Shown: piece after piece, positions 34,578 to 44,583 of the stretch | How the letters are laid out: every line of letters starts with the position of its first letter | Position numbering within the stretch: position 1 is the first letter of the stretch | Source of the DNA: Funiculus sociatus GB2-C1 | GTDB taxonomy: Bacteria > Cyanobacteriota > Cyanobacteriia > Cyanobacteriales > FACHB-T130 | Reading direction: 5' to 3' | Assembly (NCBI RefSeq): GCF_039962115.1 | Contig: NZ_JAMPKJ010000042.1 | Coordinates: 1-54,553 of the forward strand | DNA length: 54,553 bases | The notes under the pieces: model-generated | What the model was told of the DNA's origin: nothing | What the model saw: the letters and a program-made list of their open reading frames with translations, nothing else | Databases searched by the model: none | Program-made: the position numbers and the translations under genes

Positions 34578-36395
34578 ATGGCAAGCATTCGGGATATTCT
34601 TGGTTATTACCGAAAATATTGGGTGATCGCGTGCTTTAGTATTGCCGCAGCCAGTATTTTTGAAATCATCGATCTAGCGGTTCCTTACGCCATCGGACAG
34701 ATTCTTAATGTGCTGTCCAATCAACCGCTAGATAAAGCATTGCAAAATGCGATCGCATTCGCAGCCGATATTACCAATTTACCAGCAAATCAGTTCTTTT
34801 CCCTATCGGCACTGATGGGTTTAATCTTCCTTGTTACCGTAGTTAGAGCGCCGGTTCAGACTTGGACAAGCTGGTGGTTTCATTGGGATATAGCTTTGCG
34901 ATCGCGTCGAGATCAAGCCCAAAAAACTCTAGAAAAAATTCTCACTCTGCCCCTAGAATTTTATGAAGAAAACAACCCCGGACGTATTGCCGGACGAGTT
35001 GCTAAAGGGCTAGAAAACCACACCTGGACTTACCCAGAAATTGCCGGACAGTTTATTCCCAAGCTATTCCGAGTCCTGGGTATATTTGGAATTATCTGGC
35101 TAATCGAGTGGCGCATTGCTTTAATATTTCTAGTTTCGTTCCTGTTTATCCTCAGCTTCAGCCTCAGAGGTTTAAAGCACTTGATGCAACAAGAACGACA
35201 GCTAGATAAATACATGGAAAATACCCAAAGCCGCACCTCGGAAATCGTCACCAACATCAAAACAGTCAAAGCATTTGCTACTGAAGGCATAGAAATAAAA
35301 CGGCAACGACAACGCTTAAACCGCGAGTTTAAAGTAGTTGATTACCGCATTCACCTCGGTTACATCAAACTCGCCACTTGGCAAAAGACTATCATTCAAT
35401 TTTGTGTTTTGATGGTGCTAGGCTTGACTCTCGACTCTGCACTAAAAGGACAGATTTCACTTGGTCACTTCGTGACGACTTTAACTATTTCCAGCATGGC
35501 TTATGCAGAGTTGGAACCAATCGCCAACATAGCCGAGATTTTCGCGCGTCGCTATGCCTCAATGCTTCGGTTTCACGAATTTATGCAGCATCCGTCTGGA
35601 GCAGATGCTGGCGATTTGGTCATAGATTCATCTGCGATTGCCACATCCTATCAATTCACCGGAAAAATCGAATTTTCCCATCTAACTTTTGGCTACGACA
35701 CCAGCCGCCCAGTTTTACAAAACATCAATCTACTGATTGAACCGTATCAAACTGTAGCTCTAGTAGGTCGTTCAGGATCGGGAAAATCTACCTTAGTTAA
35801 ACTGCTGTTCCGGTACTTTGAACCTACACAGGGAAGCATTTTAATGGATGGGCAAGACATTCGTACCCTGGATGTCAGCAGCTATCGGCGGCGGTTAGCC
35901 ATTGTCCACCAAGAAGTAGACATCTTCAACGGCACCTTGCTAGATAATCTCACTTACGGGAACCCCAAAGCCACCTTTGAGCAAGTGCAGGAAGCCTGTC
36001 GCATTGCCAGAGTAGACGAAGTAATCGAGCATTTGCCGCAAGGTTACTACACCGTTGTTGGGGAGCGGGGAATGCGGCTTTCTGGGGGGCAGAGACAGCG
36101 CTTAGGCATTGCCAGGGCGCTCCTGGTGGAACCTGACGTTTTGATCTTTGACGAGGCGACTTCCAGCCTCGACTACGAATCTGAGCGCTCAATTCAGCTT
36201 GCCATGCGTAGCATCCTTGGTACCCGCACCACAATCATCATCGCTCACCGATTAAGCACTGTCCGAGAGGCAGATAAAATCGTCGTTCTCGACCAAGGAC
36301 AAATTGTAGAAGTCGGTAGCCATGCGGAACTACTACGCAGTCAAGGAATTTACCGCCGCTTGCACTCACTACAAGAAACTGGTGAGCTAATGTAA
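34578..36395 (+). CDS. ABC exporter, fused permease and ATPase
   Basis: A 605-residue type I half-exporter: six membrane helices in residues about 15-320, then an ATPase with Walker A GRSGSGKS (397-404), signature LSGGQ (501-505) and Walker B LIFDEA (522-527), plus AHRLS. It probably works as a homodimer exporting lipids, peptides or drugs; the substrate is not predictable. There is no partner gene next to it. The ATG at 34578 fits the usual start of the first helix. Confidence 0.9.
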   Translation: MASIRDILGYYRKYWVIACFSIAAASIFEIIDLAVPYAIGQILNVLSNQPLDKALQNAIAFAADITNLPANQFFSLSALMGLIFLVTVVRAPVQTWTSWWFHWDIALRSRRDQAQKTLEKILTLPLEFYEENNPGRIAGRVAKGLENHTWTYPEIAGQFIPKLFRVLGIFGIIWLIEWRIALIFLVSFLFILSFSLRGLKHLMQQERQLDKYMENTQSRTSEIVTNIKTVKAFATEGIEIKRQRQRLNREFKVVDYRIHLGYIKLATWQKTIIQFCVLMVLGLTLDSALKGQISLGHFVTTLTISSMAYAELEPIANIAEIFARRYASMLRFHEFMQHPSGADAGDLVIDSSAIATSYQFTGKIEFSHLTFGYDTSRPVLQNINLLIEPYQTVALVGRSGSGKSTLVKLLFRYFEPTQGSILMDGQDIRTLDVSSYRRRLAIVHQEVDIFNGTLLDNLTYGNPKATFEQVQEACRIARVDEVIEHLPQGYYTVVGERGMRLSGGQRQRLGIARALLVEPDVLIFDEATSSLDYESERSIQLAMRSILGTRTTIIIAHRLSTVREADKIVVLDQGQIVEVGSHAELLRSQGIYRRLHSLQETGELM

Positions 36396-36396
36396 A

Positions 36397-37664
<1,268 letters not shown>

Positions 37665-37764
37665 TTGGGAGAAGTGCAATTCCCAACATCGGAGAACAAA
37701 TTTGCCCAAAACCCTTTCCAATTTCTAAAAAGCTGTGCTACGATTATTAATCGTGGATCGAAAT

Positions 37765-37849
37765 GGGTCGATGCCCGAGTGGTTAATGGGGGTGGACTGT
37801 AAATCCACTGGCTACGCCTACGCTGGTTCAAATCCAGCTCGGCCCACCA
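37765..37849 (+). tRNA. tRNA-Tyr (GUA), CCA encoded
   Basis: Acceptor GGGTCGA pairs with TCGGCCC (one G-U). The anticodon loop CTGTAAA gives GUA, a long variable arm (class II) is present, and the T arm CTGGTTCAAATCCAG is intact. The 3' CCA is encoded at 37847-37849. It is followed closely by tRNA-Thr. Confidence 0.95.
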
Positions 37850-37903
37850 CAATTCAGGTAAAATGGAAAAAGTAAAAATTTTATTTTGCCTTTTGCCTTT
37901 TTC

Positions 37904-37975
37904 GCCCGTGTGGCTCAGTGGTAGAGCACACCCTTGGTAAGGGTGAGGTCACGAGTTCAATCCTCGTCACGGGCT
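37904..37975 (+). tRNA. tRNA-Thr (GGU)
   Basis: Acceptor GCCCGTG pairs with CACGGGC. The anticodon stem CACCC/GGGTG encloses TTGGTAA (anticodon GGU) and the T loop TTCAATC is normal. Discriminator T; CCA not encoded. It lies 54 bases after tRNA-Tyr and is probably co-transcribed. Confidence 0.95.
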
Positions 37976-37997
37976 TTTAAAAATAGAAAATATAGAC

Positions 37998-38090
37998 TGT
38001 ATAGCAATTCAAGGGTTGGATGCTATACATCTGTAAGGACAAGGTAATTCCATCTCCTTTCTGTAAGGACAAGGTAATTCCATCTCCTTA
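37998..38090 (+). repeat. Dispersed palindromic repeat, copy 2, with 30-base tandem duplication
   Basis: It begins TATAGCAATTCAAGGG, the same as copy 1 at 1988-2048 in reverse orientation. A degenerate palindrome unit of 30 bases then occurs twice in tandem (38031-38060 and 38061-38090, one difference). It lies downstream of tRNA-Thr. The remaining 38091-38270 shows no gene. Confidence 0.7.
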
Positions 38091-38270
38091 CTAAGGTGGC
38101 CGGAACGCCAGTAACGCCACATATTATATTTCATCATTCACCTAACGGAGAAACGGTATAAAGGTTTTAGTTTTTGAAAGTAATAGACATCCAGAAGCCC
38201 CACTTGTGACTTCTGCATGTCTATATTGGTTTTTTAGGTATAGTCGGGGCTTGAGGGATATTATTTACAA

Positions 38271-38344
38271 CGGGTACGGCAGGACTCGAACCTGCGGCAG
38301 GCTGCTTAGAAGGCAGCTACTCTATCCACCTGAGTTACGCACCC
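38271..38344 (-). tRNA. tRNA-Arg (UCU)
   Basis: On the minus strand, acceptor GGGTGCG pairs with CGTACCC (one G-U). The anticodon stem GCTGC/GCAGC encloses CTTCTAA (anticodon UCU) and the T arm GCAGG TTCGAGT CCTGC is intact. Discriminator G; CCA not encoded. Confidence 0.95.
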
Positions 38345-38657
38345 ACAGAATTCCTATCTTAGTATATAAAATTGTATCTGTGCTGAGTGCCGTAAAGCAA
38401 GCCGGAATTTCAAAGGTTTATAAAGTAAGGAGGCTCTTTTGAGCTATAAGAGCAATGTAGACTAGAAACCATTATACGAGAGATGCTTGGATACGATAGT
38501 GTATTAGTCAAGGCGATCGCTCTTCGAGCAGACTCACAAGGCAGCGTTGCCGGATTCTAAACCATTACCAGCGCTCTGTAGCCCTTGATCGTTGCGCGGC
38601 GATCGCCTATAAGGGACACAGCACCCCCGGCTATGTCAGGAGTCATTTGCCAGTGTC
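38345..38657. other. Intergenic region without a recognisable gene
   Basis: About 310 bases upstream of the 219-residue protein gene, containing two HIP1-related sites (around 38513 and 38600). No supported gene or RNA. Confidence 0.4.
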
Positions 38658-39317
38658 ATGTTTATTCTGAAACGGCAGGATGTTGAAATCTCAAGCATTC
38701 AGCACCCCAAGCGGGAGCAACAGATCCCAATTCTCAATTATCAGGGGCAGACATTTCGCTTGCTAAGTGTCTTTGCTGCCAATCAAGCAGAAGAAGCCAG
38801 AGCCTTTTGGCGCGACCTCACCGATAACCGTGGCAAAGCCTGCGTTTTGCTGGAAGAGCCAGATCGGTATAGTATTTGGGGCAAAATTCGCTTAGAGCAA
38901 CTAGCAACTGATGCTGGTAGCGATCTCAAAATTACCCCTATAACGCAAGCCTGCCTGTTGCTACTCCAGGCGGTTTACATAGACATTGAAGACCTCTTAG
39001 GAAATAGGCAAGCTGGATTATTTCAGAAAGACCTTACTGATGTCTTCCGGCAGTGGCATTTTCCGGGAGCGGATTCGCCGCAAGCGGTGAAAAACTTGCT
39101 AACGATGGACCCGCTGACTAGCCTTCAGATTCCCGCTTGGGAAGAACATCATCTGATAACTCTGTTGCAAGAACTTCATCGCCTGGGTAAGGAGTATTTT
39201 GGCAATACGAACTTTTCTCAGGGAGTAAAGGATACATTACAAGATATGCAACCAGGGGAGCTGAATCAGTTTATTGAGTGGTTGAATCAATCTCCCCTTG
39301 GTAAGCTGTGGCGCTAA
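38658..39317 (+). CDS. Conserved cyanobacterial protein of unknown function
   Basis: The 219-residue soluble protein opens with FILKRQDVEIS and has FRLLSVFAANQAEEARAFWRDL and VLLEEPDRYSIWGKI blocks, then a helical C-terminal half. It has no catalytic motif, signal peptide or membrane segment. It looks like the cyanobacteria-specific family sometimes labelled Npun_F0813, but this is from memory and not certain. A 150-base gap separates it from the next gene on the same strand. Confidence 0.72.
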   Translation: MFILKRQDVEISSIQHPKREQQIPILNYQGQTFRLLSVFAANQAEEARAFWRDLTDNRGKACVLLEEPDRYSIWGKIRLEQLATDAGSDLKITPITQACLLLLQAVYIDIEDLLGNRQAGLFQKDLTDVFRQWHFPGADSPQAVKNLLTMDPLTSLQIPAWEEHHLITLLQELHRLGKEYFGNTNFSQGVKDTLQDMQPGELNQFIEWLNQSPLGKLWR

Positions 39318-39465
39318 AGAAAAATGTTTAAGGTAATGTACCGGAGAAAAGCATTGCCAGAGGAGACACTTACGCTTCCTGAGATGAGATTTTTTAGGCG
39401 ATTATTCATTTAAATGGTATTTGCCATCGAAACAAAAGCGTGCATCCTTTTTTTTTTGAGGACTT

Positions 39466-40551
39466 ATGAGCAGCTCTTTGGAAAAGTCATCGGAAAATTC
39501 ATCTACTTGGCAATCCATACTGGGTGTTCAAACCATTGTGATCGCTGGAATTGCCTGGGCGGTACTAGCACTGCTGTATTTTCTGCTGTTTAGCATTTCA
39601 GCGCCAGGGGAAGATCGTCCACTGTGGTACACGATTGGAACTTACATTTTTGAAGAAGTGGCTTATCTAGGCGCAGCAGTGCTGTGTTTTAGAAACTGGC
39701 GCTCTCCTCAGATTGTCAGCGGGCGTAACGTCTGGCTGGGATTCGGTATGGGAATGTTGTGCTATTTCCTGGGAAACTTGTTGTTTTGCTATTGGGAATT
39801 GGTTTTACATCAAGAACCAATTGTGTCGCCTGGGGATTTGTTTTTTGTGCCTGCCTATCTGTTTCTTGGCTGGGGCATGATTTTAGCGGTAATCTCAAGA
39901 CGATTGAATCTAGAAATTTGGCAGTGGGCAGTTGTGGGCGCGATCGCATTCGTCGGTATTGCCTTGGCACTCTGGCTTTCCTTTGCCCCCCCCAAGCAGT
40001 CAACAGCAGTTTCAGTTGACTCACTACCTACTTCTTCAACGCAAGTGGCTAATGGGAATTTAGCCAAGAAAGCGAATGCCTACGGTACACCCACGGCCTA
40101 CCCTGCTACCAAAGCACCAGCAGTCAAAACCGCTAAATTAGCACAAGGTAAAACCTCTGCTACAGGGGTTCTAGCTGCTACTGCTGAGCCAGCACCGCCC
40201 CCAGCCTGGGTTCTATCCGTCGAAAAACTACTAGAACCATTGGCGGGATTTTTAAACATCTTCTACGTAGTTATCGATATCTTCCTGTTGATTATTGCTG
40301 CAACCGTATTGTTAGCCTTTTGGGGGGGACGCTTTTCCCAATCTTGGAGGATGATTGCAGGAGCAGCTTTTTCCTACTATGTTGCCGATATGTGGCTTAA
40401 ATACGCCGATACTTACATTGGCGATGAATACCAAAGTGGCGGACTATTGGAAGTGTTCTGGGTTTTCAGCGGTGTGCTTTTTGCCATCGGTGCTGCCCTA
40501 GAATTTGACACCTCCAGTCGTTCTCGCCGCAGCGGACGCAAACGTGCTTAA
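39466..40551 (+). CDS. Multi-pass membrane protein of unknown function
   Basis: The 361-residue protein has about eight hydrophobic segments: at about 22-45, 55-75, 88-110, 122-145 and 152-172 before, and three after, a long soluble linker (about 175-245) rich in A, P, T and K. The second half (FLNIFYVVIDIFLLIIAATV, AAFSYYVADMWLKYADTYIG) looks conserved. The basic C-terminus ends SRSRRSGRKRA. No known domain is recognised. Only eight bases separate it from the HTH protein gene downstream, so the two form an operon. Confidence 0.75.
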   Translation: MSSSLEKSSENSSTWQSILGVQTIVIAGIAWAVLALLYFLLFSISAPGEDRPLWYTIGTYIFEEVAYLGAAVLCFRNWRSPQIVSGRNVWLGFGMGMLCYFLGNLLFCYWELVLHQEPIVSPGDLFFVPAYLFLGWGMILAVISRRLNLEIWQWAVVGAIAFVGIALALWLSFAPPKQSTAVSVDSLPTSSTQVANGNLAKKANAYGTPTAYPATKAPAVKTAKLAQGKTSATGVLAATAEPAPPPAWVLSVEKLLEPLAGFLNIFYVVIDIFLLIIAATVLLAFWGGRFSQSWRMIAGAAFSYYVADMWLKYADTYIGDEYQSGGLLEVFWVFSGVLFAIGAALEFDTSSRSRRSGRKRA

Positions 40552-40559
40552 AAAGTGGC

Positions 40560-41561
40560 ATGAGTGTGAGAAAACTCTCAGAATCAGATAAACGCGAAAT
40601 CCTTAACCTATATCGACAGCCAGGAGAGACAACCTCAACCCTGGCTACTCGTTATGATGTCAGTAACTCGACAATTAGCCGCCTCCTAAAAAATCGTCTG
40701 TCCGAGAAGGAATATGAAGGTCTGATCCAGCAAAAGCGGGCTACTCGTAGCCATAGCAGCGTTTCGGAACCAACAGCCTCTGAGGAAGACGAACCACAAG
40801 AGACGTTGCCAGAAACCTTTGCACAAACCGAAAAAAGTGAAGAACCCTCTGCGGAAATCTTTAACTCCGAACGGCGACGTCGCAGGCGCTCGTCAGTGGA
40901 ATCTTCGCTAGAGACAATAGACACTACGGAGGATGAAGAAAAACTTCCTTCCTCAGAGCTTCTTGGGACATCGTCCGAGCCACTGTTCGAGGTGGCAGTT
41001 GATTCAGCACAGACAGGTGGTGCCGAACGGCTGGATGATGATAATTACGCTGCCGAAGTCGAAGCCAGCGTTATAGAAGAGATGCTCTTAGAAGACCTGA
41101 GAGCTTTAGACAACGATGAGGATGATGAGGACGACGAGGACGACGACGAGGATGCAGATTTAGAAGACCTCGAAGACGAGGATTGGGACGATGATCCGCC
41201 AACGCCAAAAATTGGGCATCAAAGAGGAATGTTACGCGGTGAAAACCGCGAAGGAGTTCAAGTTTTACCCCTGTCCAACGCGGTGCTTCCCAAAATTTGC
41301 TATTTAGTCGTTGACCGTGCGGCAGAGTTAATCTCTCGTCCTCTCAAAGAGTTCAGCGATCTGGGACAAATTCCTCCCCAGGAGTTTCAGCAGAGAACGC
41401 TGCCAGTTTTCGACAATCACCGGGTGGCTAGACGGTTTTCCAACCGCACTCAACGAGTGATTAAGGTTCCAGATGGCAAGATGCTTCAGAAAACTTGTTC
41501 GCAATTGCAAGCTAAGGGAATTACCCGCTTGCTGATTGATGGTCAAGTTTACTCTTTGTAA
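40560..41561 (+). CDS. HTH protein with long acidic region
   Basis: The first 60 residues (LSESDKREILNLYRQPGETT, then STLATRYDVSNSTISRLLKN) form a transposase-like or Homeodomain-like helix-turn-helix. The middle is disordered and very acidic, including an uninterrupted D/E run near residues 183-205. The last 110 residues form a second ordered, basic domain (VLPKICYLVVDRAAELISRPL, KGITRLLIDGQVYSL). It may bind DNA, but no transposase catalytic domain exists despite the HTH type. It is in an operon with the membrane protein upstream. Confidence 0.78.
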   Translation: MSVRKLSESDKREILNLYRQPGETTSTLATRYDVSNSTISRLLKNRLSEKEYEGLIQQKRATRSHSSVSEPTASEEDEPQETLPETFAQTEKSEEPSAEIFNSERRRRRRSSVESSLETIDTTEDEEKLPSSELLGTSSEPLFEVAVDSAQTGGAERLDDDNYAAEVEASVIEEMLLEDLRALDNDEDDEDDEDDDEDADLEDLEDEDWDDDPPTPKIGHQRGMLRGENREGVQVLPLSNAVLPKICYLVVDRAAELISRPLKEFSDLGQIPPQEFQQRTLPVFDNHRVARRFSNRTQRVIKVPDGKMLQKTCSQLQAKGITRLLIDGQVYSL

Positions 41562-42105
41562 GGGGCAGTTATGAAAAGCTGGCACGTTCTCCAACATGGT
41601 TGCTGCTCTCTAACGCTTCTGCCAGCCTGGTAGCCAATGTTTGTACCTGCTCAATGTAAGCGTCTTGCCTACGCAAGACGCTTACATTGGCTTGTTGTCA
41701 GCTAACTTTGGTCGCCGCTTACGCACCTCTGGAGCATTAATCTTGCAGACTGGCAATTAAAAATGGCTGCATATAGATTCGGTGGGATTTTTGATTCTAG
41801 CCCTCAAAAACCCATATTAAGCAGTTAATTAATAAATTTAGAACCGCTTATAGCCTAACTGACTACCGTATTTTTACTGAAAATAATTAGAGCCATCAAT
41901 TTATATTAGTAAATTAACTTAAACTATTAATATTTTAAACTTTCTTAAAGAAAATATTTGTAAAGTGATGCAACTAACCCTTATAAAGCAGGGAGTCACT
42001 GAGAGTAAAATAATTATTAAGACTTAACTGAGCAACGAGTAAAGCTTGATGAAAAAGCAGTTGTAGCTATTAAGGTAGCAACAAACAAAGGCGGCTATTG
42101 AGCCA
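41562..42105. other. Intergenic region with a hairpin; no gene seen
   Basis: About 540 bases. After the hairpin at 41652-41689 the sequence becomes AT-rich (41800-42000) with no open frame of note. It probably holds the promoter of the pentapeptide-repeat gene. Confidence 0.45.
41652..41689. repeat. Perfect 17-bp inverted repeat with CTAC loop
   Basis: Arms 41652-41668 and 41673-41689 are fully complementary, separated by four bases. There is no T tract. It lies 90 bases after the HTH protein gene and may be a terminator, an RNA-stabilising hairpin or a mobile palindrome. Confidence 0.6.
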
Positions 42106-43074
42106 ATGAAAGCTGGTATTTCTAGTCTCTTAAACAGTTTATATAACCTTATTAGCAGGGAGAGCGGCGCTATGGAAGTGAGCCACCTACTCAGGCTTTA
42201 CGAAGCAGGACACAGAGACTTTGCAGGTGTAGACCTCAGCGGAGCAGACCTGCGGGGAGTTACTTTAATCGGGGTAAATCTCACAGGCGCTAACCTGATA
42301 GGAGCCAAGCTTAGTCGCGCTTTTTTAACTAAGTCAGACCTGACAAAGGCTTCCCTAAATTGGGCGGAGCTGAACTTTGTCAAACTCAGTGAAGGCAAAC
42401 TGGTAGATGCAGATTTAACAAAAGCTAACCTTAGCGGGGCGTTTCTAGTGAAGTCAAAACTGCCTGGAGCTAAACTCAGTGGGGCAAATCTGTGCGCCGC
42501 CAATCTGCGGGAAGCTAATCTATGGGGAGCAAACTTGAGCGGTGCGAATCTGCAACGGATAAATTTGCGGGAATCAAACTTAAGCGGTGTTAACCTGAAC
42601 TGGGCAAACTTAACCGAAGCGAGACTCACTGGCGCGAAGTTGTATGGCGCATCTTTAAATAGCGTTAACTTAAGTAGAGCTTTTTTGAAGGGATTAGACT
42701 TGGGTGGAGTTGATTTAGAGGGAGTCAACCTCAGCGATGCCAAACTGACTGGCGCTAACCTGGAAGGCTCCAACTTGGTAGCAGCTGATTTGAGTGAAGC
42801 GATGCTGCGCGGAGTTAACCTCAAAGGAGCAGACTTAAGGAGCGCTAACTTGGTAAACGCTTGTTTAGAGGGAGCAGATTTAAGCTGGACGATTCTCAGT
42901 AAAGCAGACTTTAGCGATGCAAATCTCAGTGAAGCAAAACTGGTAGGAGCAAACCTGGAAGGTGCCAAACTTAGCGGCGCTATACTGCCATCAGAAACAC
43001 TAAACTCCGTCTATTCAGCAAACGTTTTCGCTATGACAGCGTTTGAAGAAGCAGTGGAACAAATGGTTGGATAA
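42106..43074 (+). CDS. Pentapeptide-repeat protein
   Basis: About 50 tandem A(D/N)LxG/S/E pentapeptides run from residue about 40 to 300, predicting a long right-handed quadrilateral beta-helix. A short helical N-terminus (SHLLRLYEAGHRDFAGVDL) and a C-terminal tail (SVYSANVFAMTAFEEAVEQM) flank it. Such proteins are abundant in cyanobacteria and mostly of unknown role. ATG 42172 is an alternative start that would match the usual N-terminus of relatives. The gene's own repeats make this region resemble tandem DNA repeats. Confidence 0.9.
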   Translation: MKAGISSLLNSLYNLISRESGAMEVSHLLRLYEAGHRDFAGVDLSGADLRGVTLIGVNLTGANLIGAKLSRAFLTKSDLTKASLNWAELNFVKLSEGKLVDADLTKANLSGAFLVKSKLPGAKLSGANLCAANLREANLWGANLSGANLQRINLRESNLSGVNLNWANLTEARLTGAKLYGASLNSVNLSRAFLKGLDLGGVDLEGVNLSDAKLTGANLEGSNLVAADLSEAMLRGVNLKGADLRSANLVNACLEGADLSWTILSKADFSDANLSEAKLVGANLEGAKLSGAILPSETLNSVYSANVFAMTAFEEAVEQMVG

Positions 43075-43086
43075 AAGCTTGACGAC

Positions 43087-43115
43087 GTAGGGACACGACG
43101 GTGTTGCGTCCCTAC
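43087..43115. repeat. GTAGGGAC-type palindromic repeat
   Basis: GTAGGGACACGAC and GTTGCGTCCCTAC are near-complementary arms (11 of 13) around a short centre. It is similar in form to the palindromes at 1990 and 3811 and lies in the short gap between the pentapeptide-repeat gene and cutA. Confidence 0.5.
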
Positions 43116-43140
43116 ACGAACTAATCATAAATTGCAGATT

Positions 43141-43479
43141 ATGGATAAGGATTTTGCTACAACTGGCTACGGTGTAGTATTAGTAACGGCATCTTCGCAG
43201 GAAGAAGCAGAAAAGATAGCCCAAAATTTAGTACAATCTCGTCTTGCTGCTTGTGTTAGCTTGATGCCAGTGCATTCCATCTACACCTGGCAAGGAAAAG
43301 TGAACTCAGAACAAGAGTGGCAGCTGGTAATTAAAACAGATTTGGCGCACTTTTCCACCCTAGAAGCTAAGATTCGAGAATTGCACTCTTACGAAGTACC
43401 AGAAATTATTGCTCTCCCAATTTTGGCTGGTTCTCAACCTTATTTACAGTGGATTTCAGATAACGTGAATGAGAGATAA
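43141..43479 (+). CDS. cutA: Divalent-cation tolerance protein CutA
   Basis: The protein of about 112 residues has the CutA blocks VLVTASSQEEAEKIA, LAACVSLMPVHSIYTWQGKV, EWQLVIKTD and ELHSYEVPEIIALPI. CutA forms a very stable trimer with a ferredoxin-like fold resembling PII proteins; it is linked to copper and other metal tolerance. ATG 43141 is preferred over the TTG at 43132. The following 150 bases hold a G/C-rich hairpin-forming repeat and no gene. Confidence 0.93.
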   Translation: MDKDFATTGYGVVLVTASSQEEAEKIAQNLVQSRLAACVSLMPVHSIYTWQGKVNSEQEWQLVIKTDLAHFSTLEAKIRELHSYEVPEIIALPILAGSQPYLQWISDNVNER

Positions 43480-43638
43480 AGCCTAATCCCCAGCCCCCTT
43501 ATCTTGCAGGGAAGGGGGTGAAAAAAGATAAGGCACGGGGGAGCAAAAAGCCCCTTTTATGTAAAAAAAATTCTTCTGCTTCCCGCTCTTCTTCTGAGGG
43601 GTTGTTCTTCGGGTGGAAGTAATTAGGGAGAGGTTTTC

Positions 43639-44583
43639 TTAAGTGTCAATAGCTGCTTCCAAACGTCTTCCCAAATCGATAATATCTTCAATTCTGGCAA
43701 TTTGATTCATCCATTCTTCAGGAATATTTTCTACTCCGTAATAAATGCCAGCCAAACCGCCAGTAACAGCTGCTGTAGTATCAGTATCTTCGCCCAAGTT
43801 CACAGCTTTTAAAACAGCCTCAGAATATGAGGAGCTATTTAAAAAACACCATAGAGCAGCCTCTAGTGTATCAATGACATAGCCTCTAGACCGAATATCA
43901 TCTATCGGTAAAGAGGCAATTTCACCACTGTTAACTCTATAAAAATGATGTTTTTCTGAAGCGTATAAAGGTTGAATGTAAATTTCTTGGGCATTTTGAA
44001 TTCCCTGGAGATAGGCATCTGATGGAGCCATTCCTTGCAATAAACAAACGGCGATACTGATATAGATACCGCAGGCAATTTGACAGCGTAAATGAGCATG
44101 AGTGATGCAAGATACTTGATGTACGCGCTCAATTAATTTAGGAAAACTTAGAGTTTTGTGATAATAAGCTAAAGGCAAAATTCGCATCAAGGAACCATTG
44201 CCATTACTGTATTCATCTGTACCGCCAGCTTCTACAGGTGGGAAACCCTGTTGCAGACGCTCAAGAGCATCATAGGTGGTATTGCCGATATCGAAAACTT
44301 CACCGTGGGGAGTCCAGTAAGCTTCGTTTAACCAGCGGCAAAAAGAGGATGCGATCGCGTCTATTGAAAACCCGCTACATAGAGATTCTGCTAAACAGAA
44401 AGTCAGAGAGCTATCATCGGACCAAGTACCAGGAGGTTGATTATAAGTTCCGTAACCTAGCATAGTTTCCACTGGTGACTTCAGCCGCTCTACTCTATTG
44501 GTGAATTCGACTGGAACACCCAAAGCATCACCCACACAAACCCCGATCAGCCCTGCCAAGATTTTAGAGCTAGTTTGCATCAT
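43639..44583 (-). CDS. ADP-ribosylglycohydrolase (DraG) family protein
   Basis: The protein of about 314 residues carries the family metal-binding motifs: GDALGVPVEF with WSDDSSLTFCL near the N-terminus and GEDTDTTAAVTGGLAG near the C-terminus. These bind two magnesium ions and remove ADP-ribose from proteins or nucleic acids. Two adjacent ATG codons (44583, 44580) follow GAGGAG and lie inside the end of the upstream nuclease gene, so the genes overlap by 14 bases and are coupled. The target is unknown; it is not next to nitrogenase genes. Confidence 0.88.
   Translation of the reverse strand: MMQTSSKILAGLIGVCVGDALGVPVEFTNRVERLKSPVETMLGYGTYNQPPGTWSDDSSLTFCLAESLCSGFSIDAIASSFCRWLNEAYWTPHGEVFDIGNTTYDALERLQQGFPPVEAGGTDEYSNGNGSLMRILPLAYYHKTLSFPKLIERVHQVSCITHAHLRCQIACGIYISIAVCLLQGMAPSDAYLQGIQNAQEIYIQPLYASEKHHFYRVNSGEIASLPIDDIRSRGYVIDTLEAALWCFLNSSSYSEAVLKAVNLGEDTDTTAAVTGGLAGIYYGVENIPEEWMNQIARIEDIIDLGRRLEAAIDT

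Noticed and set aside
38206-38442. 78-codon plus-strand frame over the tRNA-Arg gene
   Set aside because: It overlaps the complete tRNA on the other strand and has no family features.
42198-42968. Long minus-strand open frame inside the pentapeptide-repeat gene
   Set aside because: It is the antisense of a regular five-codon repeat, which keeps stop codons out of other frames; the plus-strand protein is clearly the gene.
42230-43000. Tandem 15-base periodicity that could look like a repeat array
   Set aside because: It is explained by pentapeptide coding, with no identical spacers or repeats of CRISPR type.
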